Below are positions 1 through 9,005 of a stretch of DNA of 64,000 nt, in pieces (positions within the stretch are counted from its first letter, which is position 1; each line of letters starts with the position of its first letter). The notes below the pieces were generated by a model. It searched no databases and had not been told where the DNA came from. It saw only the letters and a program-made list of their open reading frames with translations. The DNA is taken from positions 1,178,001 through 1,242,000 of the forward strand of contig NZ_CP107548.1 of NCBI RefSeq assembly GCF_025836975.1, written 5' to 3'. A program made the position numbers and the translations under genes. This DNA is from Pollutimonas sp. M17 (GTDB taxonomy: Bacteria; Pseudomonadota; Gammaproteobacteria; Burkholderiales; Burkholderiaceae_B).

Positions 1-1380
1 CCTTTTGCCACCAAAGAGGAACTGGATCTGGCGGTAGCCAATTCCAAGGAGGCTTTCCGCAAGTGGCGCAGCACCAGCCAGGCCACGCGCACCCGCGTCA
101 TGCTGAACCTGCAGAAGCTGGTGCGCGACAATACCGCCGCCCTGGCGAAATCGATTTCGCTGGAACACGGCAAGACCCTGCCCGACGCCGAGGGTGAAGT
201 GGGGCGCGGCCTGGAGGTGATCGAGCACGCCTGCGCCATGGCGTCCCTGCAGCTGGGCGAATATGCCGAGAACGCCGCCACGGGCATCGATGTCTATACC
301 CTGATACAGCCCCTGGGCGTATGCGCCGGCATCACGGCCTTCAATTTCCCCATCATGCTGCCATGTTTCATGTTTCCCATGGCCATCTCGGCGGGCAATA
401 CCTTCATTCTGAAGCCCTCCGAACAGGATCCCAGTTCTTCGCTGATGCTGGCCCAGCTTGCGCTGGAAGCCGGCTTGCCGCCGGGCGTCCTGAATGTGGT
501 GCATGGCGGCCCCGATATCGCCAATGGCCTGTGCGACCACCCCGACGTCAAGGCGATCTCATTCATCGGGTCGACGCATGTGGGCACGGCTATCTACCGC
601 CGCGCTTCGGAGGCCGGCAAGCGCTGCCAGGCCATGATGGGCGCCAAGAACCACTGCGTCATCCTGCCGGACGCCGATCGCGAAGTGGCCCTGAACCAGC
701 TGGTCGGCGCGGCATTCGGCGCCGCCGGCCAGCGCTGCATGGCCACCTCGGTGGCTGTCCTGGTGGGCGAGGCCCGCGACTGGCTGCCCGATTTCATCGA
801 GCGTGCCAAGAAGCTCAAGGTCAGCATAGGCTCCGATCGCGACGCCGACCTGGGGCCCCTGGTGTCGCCCAATGCCAAGAAGCGGGTCGAAGGCCTGATC
901 CAGCAGGGTGTGGATGAAGGCGCGGAACTGGTGCTGGACGGCCGCAAGCTGAACGTACAGGGTTACGAAAAGGGCAATTTCGTCGGGCCCACCGTGTTCA
1001 AGGGCGTCAAGGCCGACATGGCCATCTACCGCGAGGAGATCTTCGGTCCCGTGCTGTGCGTGGTGGGCGTCGATACCCTGGAGGAAGCGGTGGAGTTCAT
1101 CAATGCCAATCCCAACGGCAACGGCGTGGCGGTCTTCACCCAGGACGGTGGCGCGGCGCGTTACTTCCAGAGCAACATCGACGTGGGGCAGATCGGCATC
1201 AACATTCCCATTCCCGTGCCCGTCGCCTGGTTCAGCTTCACCGGATCGCGGGCGTCCAAGCTGGGCGACCTGGGGCCCAACGGCAAGCAGGCCGTGCATT
1301 TCTGGACGCAGACCAAGACGGTCACCGCGCGCTGGTCCGCTCATGCATCGGGGGTCAACACCACCATTTCCATGAAGTAA
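1..1380 (+). CDS. mmsA: CoA-acylating methylmalonate-semialdehyde dehydrogenase, 5' end cut by window
   Basis: Aldehyde dehydrogenase-fold enzyme that oxidises methylmalonate semialdehyde or malonate semialdehyde with NAD+ and CoA to propionyl-CoA or acetyl-CoA, in valine, inositol or beta-alanine breakdown. The reading frame is open from base 1 (459 residues visible). The family is about 500 residues, so roughly 40 N-terminal residues lie outside the window. The AGQRCM motif with the catalytic Cys sits near visible residue 246 and the MGAKNH motif near residue 212, both typical of this subfamily. The C-terminal SRASKLGDLG stretch also fits. It is cytoplasmic and normally tetrameric. The stop codon is followed by a strong terminator, so this is the last gene of its transcript. 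Family assignment is firm; the exact substrate is inferred. Confidence 0.93.
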   Translation, partial: PFATKEELDLAVANSKEAFRKWRSTSQATRTRVMLNLQKLVRDNTAALAKSISLEHGKTLPDAEGEVGRGLEVIEHACAMASLQLGEYAENAATGIDVYTLIQPLGVCAGITAFNFPIMLPCFMFPMAISAGNTFILKPSEQDPSSSLMLAQLALEAGLPPGVLNVVHGGPDIANGLCDHPDVKAISFIGSTHVGTAIYRRASEAGKRCQAMMGAKNHCVILPDADREVALNQLVGAAFGAAGQRCMATSVAVLVGEARDWLPDFIERAKKLKVSIGSDRDADLGPLVSPNAKKRVEGLIQQGVDEGAELVLDGRKLNVQGYEKGNFVGPTVFKGVKADMAIYREEIFGPVLCVVGVDTLEEAVEFINANPNGNGVAVFTQDGGAARYFQSNIDVGQIGINIPIPVPVAWFSFTGSRASKLGDLGPNGKQAVHFWTQTKTVTARWSAHASGVNTTISMK

Positions 1381-1421
1381 GCTTATAACTAGAAAGAATA
1401 TATTTTAATTTCTTTATTACA

Positions 1422-1427
1422 TATAAT
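1422..1427 (+). promoter_or_regulatory. Candidate -10 box of cysB, inside the mmsA terminator left arm
   Basis: A perfect TATAAT lies 26 bases before the cysB start. No good -35 is visible 16-18 bases upstream (the region is A/T rich). Transcription would begin near 1434, inside the loop of the mmsA terminator hairpin, giving a leader of about 19 bases. Confidence 0.4.
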
Positions 1428-1452
1428 AGCCCTTCCTATAGGGCTATTTTTT
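1425..1452 (+). terminator. Rho-independent terminator after mmsA
   Basis: Nine-base perfect arms AATAGCCCT and AGGGCTATT around a six-base loop, then a run of T that ends directly at the cysB ATG. It ends transcripts coming from mmsA. Because it touches the next start codon, no Shine-Dalgarno sequence fits in front of cysB. Confidence 0.9.
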
Positions 1453-2403
1453 ATGAATCTCCAGCAATTCCGCTTTGTCCGCGAAACGATACGGCGCAAT
1501 TTCAATCTGACCGACGCGGCTCGCACGCTTTACACCTCGCAGCCGGGCGTGTCCAAGGCCATCATCGAGTTCGAGGATGAGCTGGGGGTCAAGATCTTCG
1601 AGCGGCACGGCAAGCGCATAAAGGGGCTGACCAAGCCGGGACACGTCGTGGCTCAGGTCATCGACCGCATCATGCGCGAAGTCGACAATCTGAAGAAGGT
1701 CAGCGATGAATTCGCCCGGCGCGACGAAGGCGGGCTGACCATCGCCTGCACGCACGCCCAGGCCCGCTACATATTGCCCAAGGTCATACCGGCCTTCCGT
1801 GAACGCTTTCCCAAGGTCCGGGTTTCGCTGGCCGAGGGGAACCCGCCGCATCTGGCGAAAATGGTCCTGCATGAGCAGGCCGACGTGGCCATAGCGACCG
1901 AAACCCTGGCGCTGACGCCGGGTTTGGCCGCCATGCCGGTGTATTCCTGGGAGCACACCATTGTCGTGCGGCCCGACCACCCTTTGGCGGAGCTGACCTC
2001 CAGCGCGGCCAAGGCGATCTCCCTGAAGCAGCTGGCCCAATACCCCATCGTGACCTACGACCATGCATTTTCGGGGCGCGGCGCCATCGATGAAGTCTTC
2101 GCCGCGGCGAATATCGCCCCCGACATCGTCCTGGAAGCCATCGATGCCGACGTCATCAAGACTTATGTGGATGTGGGCCTGGGCATCGGCATCATCGCGG
2201 GCATGGCTTTCGACCCGCGGCGCGACAAGGGCCTGGTGGGCTTGCCGGCCGGCCACCTGTTCGGAACCCATGTCACGCGGGTAGCGGTCAAATCCGGCGT
2301 ATTCCTGCGCGATTACGTCTATGTGCTGCTGGAAATGCTGGCGCCGGAACTGACGCGCGACGTGGTCCAGGAAGCCATCGACAGAAGCCCGAAACTCGAC
2401 TGA
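1453..2403 (+). CDS. cysB: LysR-family regulator CysB
   Basis: Transcriptional activator of sulfur assimilation; in characterised homologues it responds to N- or O-acetylserine and activates sulfate uptake and reduction genes. The 316 residues have the usual LysR layout: an N-terminal winged helix-turn-helix (about residues 18-60, including the TSQPGVSKAI segment) and a periplasmic-binding-like effector domain from about residue 93. The opening MNLQQFRFVRETIRR and the KRIKGLTKPG segment are characteristic of CysB rather than generic LysR proteins. The start is fixed by this conserved N-terminus although no ribosome-binding site precedes it; the mmsA terminator runs right up to the ATG. No sulfur genes are adjacent. 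Confidence 0.93.
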   Translation: MNLQQFRFVRETIRRNFNLTDAARTLYTSQPGVSKAIIEFEDELGVKIFERHGKRIKGLTKPGHVVAQVIDRIMREVDNLKKVSDEFARRDEGGLTIACTHAQARYILPKVIPAFRERFPKVRVSLAEGNPPHLAKMVLHEQADVAIATETLALTPGLAAMPVYSWEHTIVVRPDHPLAELTSSAAKAISLKQLAQYPIVTYDHAFSGRGAIDEVFAAANIAPDIVLEAIDADVIKTYVDVGLGIGIIAGMAFDPRRDKGLVGLPAGHLFGTHVTRVAVKSGVFLRDYVYVLLEMLAPELTRDVVQEAIDRSPKLD

Positions 2404-2467
2404 GCGGCGGAGCGGCCGATACGATCGGTCGACGGGCAAATCGCGGCAGCTTCATTTCGAGTTTCTG

Positions 2468-2496
2468 TTGACAATGATAATAAGAATGATTATCGT
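2468..2496 (+). promoter_or_regulatory. Promoter with overlapping Fur box
   Basis: A consensus -35 TTGACA (2468-2473) is followed after 17 bases by TATCGT (2491-2496). Between and over them, 2476-2494 matches 16 of 19 positions of the classic Fur box GATAATGATAATCATTATC (differences at box positions 7, 9 and 13). Fur-Fe2+ binding here would block RNA polymerase, so the DUF2325 gene downstream should be iron repressed. Confidence 0.85.
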
Positions 2497-2528
2497 TACG
2501 GAACATTCTTTCATGTTCTGGAGCCGCC

Positions 2529-2948
2529 ATGTCTCAACTCGTCAGCGCTGTGGTCGTAGGGGCCGATCGACTGGGGAATATTCCCGACCTGCTCAAAGGC
2601 CATAACATCGCCATCCGCCACCATATCAGCGGCCGCGATCCCTCTCATCAGAAAAAGACCTTGCAACTGCCTTCGGGCACCGAATTGCTGATACTGCTTA
2701 CCGATTTTCTGGGCCACAATGTCATGAAGACGTTCCGGACAGCGGCGCAGAAGGCGGGGATACGGGTGCTGGCCTGCCGGCGTTCGGTATGCAGCATGAA
2801 GCAGGCCCTGAACCAATGCGGTTACTGTGAGGCATGCTCCAGCCCAAAGAGCGCTGCGCAGCAGCCTATGAAGATGGTGGCGCAGCATGTGGCGACCGGC
2901 GGCGGAGGGCGTTCGCCGGGCCAGGGCGGCCGTGTCAGGCCCAGATAG
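2529..2948 (+). CDS. DUF2325 family protein, iron-regulated
   Basis: A 139-residue cytoplasmic protein. Residues 5-95 form the DUF2325 fold: an N-terminal beta strand (SAVVVGADR), a central LLILLTDFLGHNVM segment and a following strand. This resembles a small Rossmann-like domain of unknown function. Five cysteines cluster at residues 83, 88, 97, 100 and 103 (including CGYCEAC), a plausible metal or iron-sulfur ligand set. A GGAG lies six bases before the ATG. The last 30 residues are Gly/Arg rich and look disordered. It sits alone, under a Fur-box promoter, which suggests a role in iron limitation; the biochemical function is unknown. Confidence 0.8.
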   Translation: MSQLVSAVVVGADRLGNIPDLLKGHNIAIRHHISGRDPSHQKKTLQLPSGTELLILLTDFLGHNVMKTFRTAAQKAGIRVLACRRSVCSMKQALNQCGYCEACSSPKSAAQQPMKMVAQHVATGGGGRSPGQGGRVRPR

Positions 2949-3089
2949 CCGGGCTGTGCTTCACGCTTGATCGGGAAGGCCGTGCCGCGCACGAGTTGCG
3001 GGGCATGCGGCCGGCCGCCGGAAGGGCGGTGTAAAAGGGGATCGGGGCGGGTGCGGGTGGGCTTCGGCGGGCCGCTGCGCCCGCCTTCT

Positions 3090-3740
3090 TCAGTTGGTCG
3101 AGAGGGTATCCGTTGCCTTGTTGGCGGCCAGCCGGCGGGCGCCGTTATAGCGCTTCTTCCAGTAGGCGATGTCCATGTCTTCGATACGCACGACGGCGCC
3201 TTTGCGAGGAGCATGGACGAATTTGCGGTCGCCCAGGTAGATGCCTACATGCGAGAAGCGACGGCCGCGCGTATTGAAGAACACCAGGTCGCCGCGCTTG
3301 AGTTCGTCGCGCTTGACCGAGATGCCTTCCCGGGCGATTTCAGCCGAACGGCGCGGCAGCTTGAGCCCCAGTGATTTCTCGGCGGCATAGATGACCAGTC
3401 CGCTGCAGTCGAAACCGGTGTTGGGCGCCTCGCCGCCATAACGATACTTGATGCCCAGCACGCTGAGCGCGGTGCTGGCCAGAGCCCTGGTGGTTTTTGG
3501 CGGAGTGGAATAGGCCTGCTCCTGATTGGAGAGATAGGCCCCCAGCGGATCGGACTGGATGTGGGACAGATAATTGTCGCGTGCAATCCGGCTGGGATTG
3601 GTCTCGGCAAGCTGCTTGTTGGCGTTGGTGGCGCATCCGGCCAGGACCAATGTTGCGGCAAGCACTACTGATTTTACGCCGCGCGATACGATCGATGAAC
3701 TTATGTACGGGACGTGGCGGAATAGTCGTTGCGGCGGCAT
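3090..3740 (-). CDS. NlpC/P60 family lipoprotein, putative peptidoglycan endopeptidase
   Basis: Predicted outer-membrane lipoprotein that cleaves peptidoglycan stem peptides. From the chosen start (216 residues) there is a signal peptide with lipobox LAGC, Cys36 being the lipidation site. The C-terminal NlpC/P60 domain spans about residues 90-200. The catalytic Cys112 is in DCSG, His164 in SHVGIY and a third polar residue is His176 in VHAP, the family's usual Cys-His-His set. The frame extends upstream to 3857, but the ATG at 3740 places the signal sequence normally near the N-terminus, so the longer start is rejected. It is similar to the Spr/MepS group. It converges with the DUF2325 gene and is divergent from the GlcG-like gene. 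Confidence 0.87.
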   Translation of the reverse strand: MPPQRLFRHVPYISSSIVSRGVKSVVLAATLVLAGCATNANKQLAETNPSRIARDNYLSHIQSDPLGAYLSNQEQAYSTPPKTTRALASTALSVLGIKYRYGGEAPNTGFDCSGLVIYAAEKSLGLKLPRRSAEIAREGISVKRDELKRGDLVFFNTRGRRFSHVGIYLGDRKFVHAPRKGAVVRIEDMDIAYWKKRYNGARRLAANKATDTLSTN

Positions 3741-4030
3741 GATTATCTGGTTTTCGTTCGCACAAGGCCGCCTTGCTGGATGTTCGATTTTGTATAAAAA
3801 CGAATCAAAATCGATGGCATCTGACAGCAAACAACAGCTAAAAACGGCGGGTCGCATGCAAACTGAACGTGAGCAATCCGGGGAGTTTAACGGTTCATGT
3901 CATTCGCGTAAAGGAGTTTTACCGAAAAATCGGGCTTTACTCCATGGGCCGTGCGGGCTAGTCTATAGTCCGGAACGGAGGCCGGCCTTCCTATTTTTTG
4001 TCATTAATTGATTCATTTCCAGGGAAACCC

Positions 4031-4438
4031 ATGAAAACCAAGCCTGTATTGAGCCTTGCCGATGTACAAACGATTTTGTCCGCGGCCGAGAAGCATGCCG
4101 TGGAGCATAAGTGGCCGGTAACGATTTCCGTGGTCGACGATGGCGGCCATCTGCTGGGCTTGCAGCGCCTGGACGGCGCCGCGCCGATCTCGGCGCAGAT
4201 TTCCCCGGCCAAGGCGCGCACCGCCGCCCTGGGCCGCCGCGAATCCCGCATCTATGAGGAAACCATCAACCAGGGGCGCACGTCCTTCCTGTCCGCGCCC
4301 GGCCTGGAAGGCATGCTGGAAGGCGGCGTGCCGGTCATCGTCGATGGCCAGGTCGTGGGCGCCGTGGGCGTGTCGGGTGTGAAATCCACGGAAGACGTCG
4401 AAGTGGCCCGTGCCGGGATCGCCGCCCTGAAACCATGA
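4031..4438 (+). CDS. GlcG/HbpS family heme-binding protein
   Basis: A 135-residue single-domain protein of the GlcG/HbpS (DUF336) family, members of which bind heme or cobalamin-type cofactors or act as extracellular heme sensors. The VVDDGGHLLGLQRLDGA motif (about residues 36-53) and the C-terminal GGVPVIVDGQVVGAVGVSG segment are diagnostic. No signal peptide is seen. The ATG at 4031 has AGGGA a few bases upstream; an in-frame ATG at 3998 has no ribosome-binding site. The stop codon overlaps the start of the following transporter (ATGA), so the two are translationally coupled, pointing to a common function. What is bound here is not known. Confidence 0.85.
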   Translation: MKTKPVLSLADVQTILSAAEKHAVEHKWPVTISVVDDGGHLLGLQRLDGAAPISAQISPAKARTAALGRRESRIYEETINQGRTSFLSAPGLEGMLEGGVPVIVDGQVVGAVGVSGVKSTEDVEVARAGIAALKP

Positions 4439-5778
4439 CGCAGCGCCCGGCACCGTTATCGGATGCCGGGGCGGAGCCAGCGGCGCGGGCCGGCGGCTCC
4501 CTCCTGAATCCCGGGATAGGCAAGCGCGAAGTCTGGGCCTGGGCCATGTACGACTTTGCCAACTCCGGCTATACCACCGTGGTGCTGACCACGGTTTTCA
4601 GCGCTTATTTCGTGGGCGTGGTGGCGGCGCAGAAGACATGGGGCACGCTGGCGTTCACTGCCGCCCTGTCTTTTTCCTATCTCATGATCATGCTGACCAT
4701 GCCTACGCTGGGCGCGCGGGCCGACGCCAGGGCGGGAAAGCGGCGGCTGCTGTTCACCAGCACCGTGGGCTGCGTCCTGGCCACCGTACTGCTGGCATTC
4801 ACCGGCCCGGGCGACATCGCCTGGGGGCTTTTCGCCATTGCGCTGTCCAATTACTGCTATTGCGTGGGCGAGTCCATCGTGGCGGCCTTCCTGCCCGAGA
4901 TCGCCCGGCCCGAAGCATTGGGCCGCGTATCGGGGTGGGGCTGGAGCTTCGGCTACTTCGGCGGCATGCTTACGCTGGGCCTGTCGCTGGCGCTGGTGTC
5001 CTGGGCCAGCGGACAGGGCCAGGCCGCAAGCCAGTATGTGCCTTACGTCATGGTGCTGACGGCGGCCATCTTCGCCATTGCCGCCGTTCCTTCCTTCCTG
5101 TTCCTGCGCGAGCGCACGCCGGCCAGCCACCGGCCCGCGCAGGGCATGCTGGCCCGCCTGCTGGCCGCGTGGCATGAAACCCGGCGGGACTTCGTCGATT
5201 TCCGGCTTCTGCTGATGTGCGGCGCCTGCTATCAGGCGGGCATTGCCGTGGTCATCACCCTGTCGGCCGTCTATGCGACCGAAGCCATGGGCTTTACCAT
5301 GGCCCAGACCATGCTGCTGGTCTTCACGGTAAATATCGCCGCTGCCGCCGGCGCCTTCCTGTTCGGCTATGCGCAGGATCGCATTGGCCACAAGCTGGCG
5401 CTTTCCATCACCCTGGTGGGATGGATCGTCATGATAGGGCTGGCCTACGCGGCGGTGCAGGCATGGGTGTTCTGGCTTGCCGCCATGGTGGCCGGCCTGT
5501 GCATGGGCACCAGCCAGAGCGCCGGCCGGGCCATGGTGGGGGCGCTGGCGCCCCCGGGACGCTTGGCGGAATTCTATTCCCTATGGACCTTCGCCACGCA
5601 ATTGGCGGCCGTGGTGGGGCCTTTGTGCTATGGCCTGGTCACCTGGCTGACCGGCGGCAACCACCGGCTGGCCCTGCTTTGCACCGGCCTGTTCTTCGTG
5701 GCCGGCCTGGCCGTGCTCGCCCGCCTGGATTTTGCGCGCGGTTCGCGGGCGCGCGATACTAATATCCTGTCCGCATGA
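4435..5778 (+). CDS. UMF1/Atg22-like MFS transporter
   Basis: Integral membrane protein of 447 residues with about 12 hydrophobic segments. The start of the membrane domain reads WAWAMYDFANSGY, the signature of the UMF1 family (bacterial relatives of the yeast vacuolar effluxer Atg22). The first roughly 30 residues are hydrophilic. The gene overlaps the heme-binding GlcG-like gene by four bases (ATGA). Substrates of bacterial members are unknown; the coupling to a GlcG-type protein suggests the pair handles the same ligand, which is inference. The stop is followed by 126 bases before acs. Confidence 0.85.
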   Translation: MTQRPAPLSDAGAEPAARAGGSLLNPGIGKREVWAWAMYDFANSGYTTVVLTTVFSAYFVGVVAAQKTWGTLAFTAALSFSYLMIMLTMPTLGARADARAGKRRLLFTSTVGCVLATVLLAFTGPGDIAWGLFAIALSNYCYCVGESIVAAFLPEIARPEALGRVSGWGWSFGYFGGMLTLGLSLALVSWASGQGQAASQYVPYVMVLTAAIFAIAAVPSFLFLRERTPASHRPAQGMLARLLAAWHETRRDFVDFRLLLMCGACYQAGIAVVITLSAVYATEAMGFTMAQTMLLVFTVNIAAAAGAFLFGYAQDRIGHKLALSITLVGWIVMIGLAYAAVQAWVFWLAAMVAGLCMGTSQSAGRAMVGALAPPGRLAEFYSLWTFATQLAAVVGPLCYGLVTWLTGGNHRLALLCTGLFFVAGLAVLARLDFARGSRARDTNILSA

Positions 5779-5904
5779 ACGACGTCCGGCAATTGTGACA
5801 ATTTTTGATTGATCTTGCCTGGATTTGTCAGCATGCAGTAAGGCTCACCGGCTACGGTGGGCGGATAACTCGAACAACACACTTTAAAAAAGGAGCCTGC
5901 AGCA

Positions 5905-7884
5905 ATGTCGAATGAAATCGAATCGGTACTGATAGAGAACCGGGTTTTCCCCCCTTTCCAGAACCTGGTCGAAGGGGCCGCCATATCGGGCATGGAGGGC
6001 TACAAGGCCCTGTGCGCCGAAGCCGAAAAGTCGCCCGATGCCTTCTGGTCGCGCCTGGCGCGCGAAAACCTGACCTGGAGCAAGCCTTTTTCCAAGGTGC
6101 TCGACGAATCGGAAGCGCCGTTTTATCGTTGGTTTGGCGATGGCGAGCTGAATGTTTCAGCCAATTGCCTGGACAAGCACCTGGACACCCCAACCGCCAA
6201 TAAAACTGCGCTTATCTTCGAGTCGGACGACGGCAAGGTCAGCAAAGTCACCTACAAAGAACTGCACGCCCGCGTTTGCGAGTTCGCCAACGGCATCAAG
6301 GCGCTGGGGCACAAGACCGGCGAACGCGCCATCATCTACATGCCCATGTCGATCGAGGCCGTGGTTGCCATGCAGGCCTGCGCCCGCCTGGGCATCATCC
6401 ATTCCGTGGTGTTCGGCGGCTTTTCCTCCAAGAGCCTGCACGAGCGCACCGTCGACGTGGGCGCCACGCTGGTCATCACCGCCGACGAGCAGGTGCGCGG
6501 CGGCAAGGCCATACCGCTCAAGAGCGCGGTCGACGAAGCCCTGGCCATGGGCGGCTGCGAGGCCGTCAGCCACGTCATCGTGTACAAGCGCACGGGCGGC
6601 AAGGTGCAATGGAACGAAGGGCGCGATCTGTGGATGCACGACGTTTGCGCCAACCAGCCCAAAGCCTGCGAACCCGTCGCCGTCAATGCCGAGCATCCCC
6701 TGTTCATTCTGTACACCTCGGGTTCGACCGGCAAGCCCAAGGGCGTGCAGCACGCTTCGGCGGGCTTCCTGCTGTGGTCGCTGCTGACCGTCAAATGGAC
6801 CTTCGACGCCAAGGACAGCGATGTCTTCTGGTGCACGGCCGATGTGGGCTGGGTCACCGGCCACACCTATATCACTTACGGGCCCCTGGCCGCCGGCCTG
6901 ACTCAGGTCGTCTTCGAAGGCGTGCCCACCTACCCGCACGTGGGGCGCTTCTGGGACATGATCCAGCGCCACAAGGTGACCGTGTTCTATACGGCACCCA
7001 CCGCCATCCGTTCGCTGACCAAGGCGGCCGAGGCGGCGCCGGAATACCATCCCCGCGAATACGATTTAAGCAGCCTGCGCATCATCGGCTCGGTGGGCGA
7101 GCCCATCAACCCGGAAGCCTGGATGTGGTACTACACCAATGTCGGGCGCGAGCGCTGCCCGGTGCTGGATACTTGGTGGCAGACCGAGACCGGTGCCCAT
7201 ATGATTACGCCTCTGCCCGGCGTGACCCCGCTGAAGCCCGGGTCCTGCACCTTGCCGCTGCCCGGCATTGCGGCTGCGGTGGTCGACGAGGCCGGCGAAG
7301 AAGTGGGGCATGGCAAGGGCGGCTTCCTGGTCGTCAAGCGTCCATGGCCGGCCATGATACGCACCATCTGGAACGACCCCGAGCGTTTCAAGAAAAGCTA
7401 TTTCCCGCCTGAACTCAAAGGCTATTACCTGGCGGGCGACGGTGCCCAGCGCGACAGCGACGATTATTTCTGGATCATGGGCCGCATCGACGACGTGCTG
7501 AACGTTTCGGGCCATCGCCTGGGCACCATGGAAGTCGAGTCGGCGCTGGTGGCCCACGAGCTGGTTGCCGAAGCGGCGGTGGTGGGGCGGCCCGACGCGA
7601 CCACCGGCGAGGCCGTGGTGGCCTTCGTGGTGCTCAAGCGTTCGCTGCCCGAAGGCAGCGAGGCCGACACGATAGCCAAGCAGTTGCGCGACTGGGTGGC
7701 CAAGGAAATCGGCCCCATCGCCAAGCCCAAGGACATCCGTTTCGGCGAGAACCTGCCCAAGACCCGTTCCGGCAAGATCATGCGGCGCCTGCTGCGCGTG
7801 GTGGCCAAGGGCGAGCCGGTCACCCAGGACGTGTCCACGCTGGAAAACCCCGCCATTCTCGACCAGCTGTCCCAGGCGCACTAG
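5905..7884 (+). CDS. acs: Acetate--CoA ligase (acetyl-CoA synthetase)
   Basis: Converts acetate, ATP and CoA to acetyl-CoA, AMP and PPi in two steps. The 659-residue length is that of classical Acs. Visible motifs include the P-loop-like [12 protein letters not shown] (near residue 270), WWQTETG for the adenylate pocket, and the C-terminal domain with [11 protein letters not shown], whose Lys is the conserved acetylation-controlled catalytic residue. An AAAAAAGGAG ribosome-binding site precedes the ATG, and a strong terminator at 8014-8038 ends the transcript. It is likely monocistronic. A propionate ligase (PrpE) is a less likely alternative. Confidence 0.95.
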   Translation: MSNEIESVLIENRVFPPFQNLVEGAAISGMEGYKALCAEAEKSPDAFWSRLARENLTWSKPFSKVLDESEAPFYRWFGDGELNVSANCLDKHLDTPTANKTALIFESDDGKVSKVTYKELHARVCEFANGIKALGHKTGERAIIYMPMSIEAVVAMQACARLGIIHSVVFGGFSSKSLHERTVDVGATLVITADEQVRGGKAIPLKSAVDEALAMGGCEAVSHVIVYKRTGGKVQWNEGRDLWMHDVCANQPKACEPVAVNAEHPLFILYTSGSTGKPKGVQHASAGFLLWSLLTVKWTFDAKDSDVFWCTADVGWVTGHTYITYGPLAAGLTQVVFEGVPTYPHVGRFWDMIQRHKVTVFYTAPTAIRSLTKAAEAAPEYHPREYDLSSLRIIGSVGEPINPEAWMWYYTNVGRERCPVLDTWWQTETGAHMITPLPGVTPLKPGSCTLPLPGIAAAVVDEAGEEVGHGKGGFLVVKRPWPAMIRTIWNDPERFKKSYFPPELKGYYLAGDGAQRDSDDYFWIMGRIDDVLNVSGHRLGTMEVESALVAHELVAEAAVVGRPDATTGEAVVAFVVLKRSLPEGSEADTIAKQLRDWVAKEIGPIAKPKDIRFGENLPKTRSGKIMRRLLRVVAKGEPVTQDVSTLENPAILDQLSQAH

Positions 7885-8013
7885 CAATCGTGCCTCCCGG
7901 CTTGCTCCTGGTAAATTGCCGGACAAGCCGGGGTGATGTATTGTGTTGGCCCAGCGTCTCGTCGGGTGTGTCGATCACGCGGACGGACCGGCGGGGCGCT
8001 GATGACCCGGATC

Positions 8014-8038
8014 AAAATCAGGCTTCGGCCTGATTTTT
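8014..8038 (+). terminator. Rho-independent terminator after acs
   Basis: Ten-base perfect arms AAAATCAGGC and GCCTGATTTT around a TTCG tetraloop, with a T tract. It lies 130 bases after the acs stop and 40 bases before the next gene. Confidence 0.92.
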
Positions 8039-8077
8039 CTTTTCCCGAACCGAACCTTCCGAATTGCGGAGCATATA

Positions 8078-8977
8078 TTGAAACCGAGCCAGTCCGACCG
8101 GGGCGCCCTGATGCTGATGGCCCTGACCGTCACCCTATGGGGATTCAGCTGGATCATCATGAAGCATCTGTCCAGCTTCATCGGGCCCTTCGACTTGGTC
8201 ATGGCGCGTTACGCCATTGCCTTTCTCGTTCTGTTCGTCGCATTGGTGGCGACGCGGCAATCGCTGAAATTCCCGCCATTCTGGCTGACCCTGGGCATCG
8301 CCGTCTTCCAGACCACGGCCTTCCAGTGCCTGTGCCAGCTTGCGCTGGTGAGCGGCGGCGCCGGGCACGTCGTCATGCTGGCGTACACCATGCCTTTCTG
8401 GGTCGTGCTGTTTGCCTGGGCGCTGCTGGGCGACCGGCCCACGCGCCGCCATATGTGGGCCTTCGCGCTGGCGGCCCTGGGCCTGCTGGCCATCATCGCG
8501 CCCTGGAAGGGGCTGGGTTCGATGACGGGTTCGCTGCTGGCCTTGATGGGGGGCGCATGCTGGGGCCTGGGCACGGTGCTGTCGAAAATGATGTTCCAGC
8601 GCCATACGCCCAATGTGCTGAACCTGACGGCCTGGCAGATGCTGCTGGGCGCCGTGCTGACCTGGCCGGTGGCGCAGGCCTTTCCCCAGCAGGAAATCGT
8701 CTGGGAGCCCGTCTTGTTCTGGGGCATGGCCTATATGGCCGTCATTGCCTCGGGCTTGGGCTGGTGGCTGTGGCTGTCGGTGGTGCGCCGGGTCAGCGCG
8801 ACGGTGGCGGGCATGTCCAGCCTGGGCGTCCCGGTGCTGACCGTCATCCTGGCCTGGCTGCTGTTGTCGGAGCAGCCGACCGCGCTGGAACTGGCCGGCG
8901 TGGCCCTCATCATGGCGGGCCTGGTGGCCGTGAACCTGCCCGGCCCCAGGCGCCGCGCGCCGGCTTCCCGGCGCTGA
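8078..8977 (+). CDS. DMT superfamily (EamA) transporter
   Basis: Membrane protein of 299 residues with two EamA repeats and about ten transmembrane helices; such proteins usually export metabolites such as amino acids or nucleosides. The first EamA repeat covers about residues 10-140 and the second about 150-285. The start chosen is TTG, with GCGGA eleven bases upstream; an in-frame ATG at 8111 would shorten the protein by 11 residues and is possible. The C-terminus is Arg/Pro rich. The acs terminator separates it from the gene before. It converges with the ETF-QO gene. The substrate cannot be told from sequence. Confidence 0.87.
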   Translation: MKPSQSDRGALMLMALTVTLWGFSWIIMKHLSSFIGPFDLVMARYAIAFLVLFVALVATRQSLKFPPFWLTLGIAVFQTTAFQCLCQLALVSGGAGHVVMLAYTMPFWVVLFAWALLGDRPTRRHMWAFALAALGLLAIIAPWKGLGSMTGSLLALMGGACWGLGTVLSKMMFQRHTPNVLNLTAWQMLLGAVLTWPVAQAFPQQEIVWEPVLFWGMAYMAVIASGLGWWLWLSVVRRVSATVAGMSSLGVPVLTVILAWLLLSEQPTALELAGVALIMAGLVAVNLPGPRRRAPASRR

Positions 8978-9005
8978 CGCTTGGCCAAGCCCGGCCGGAG
9001 CGGGC

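Noticed and set aside
3979-4001. GGAGGCCGGCCTTCC with a following T run before the GlcG-like gene, as attenuator
   Set aside because: The palindrome leaves almost no loop and the remaining stem is about five pairs.
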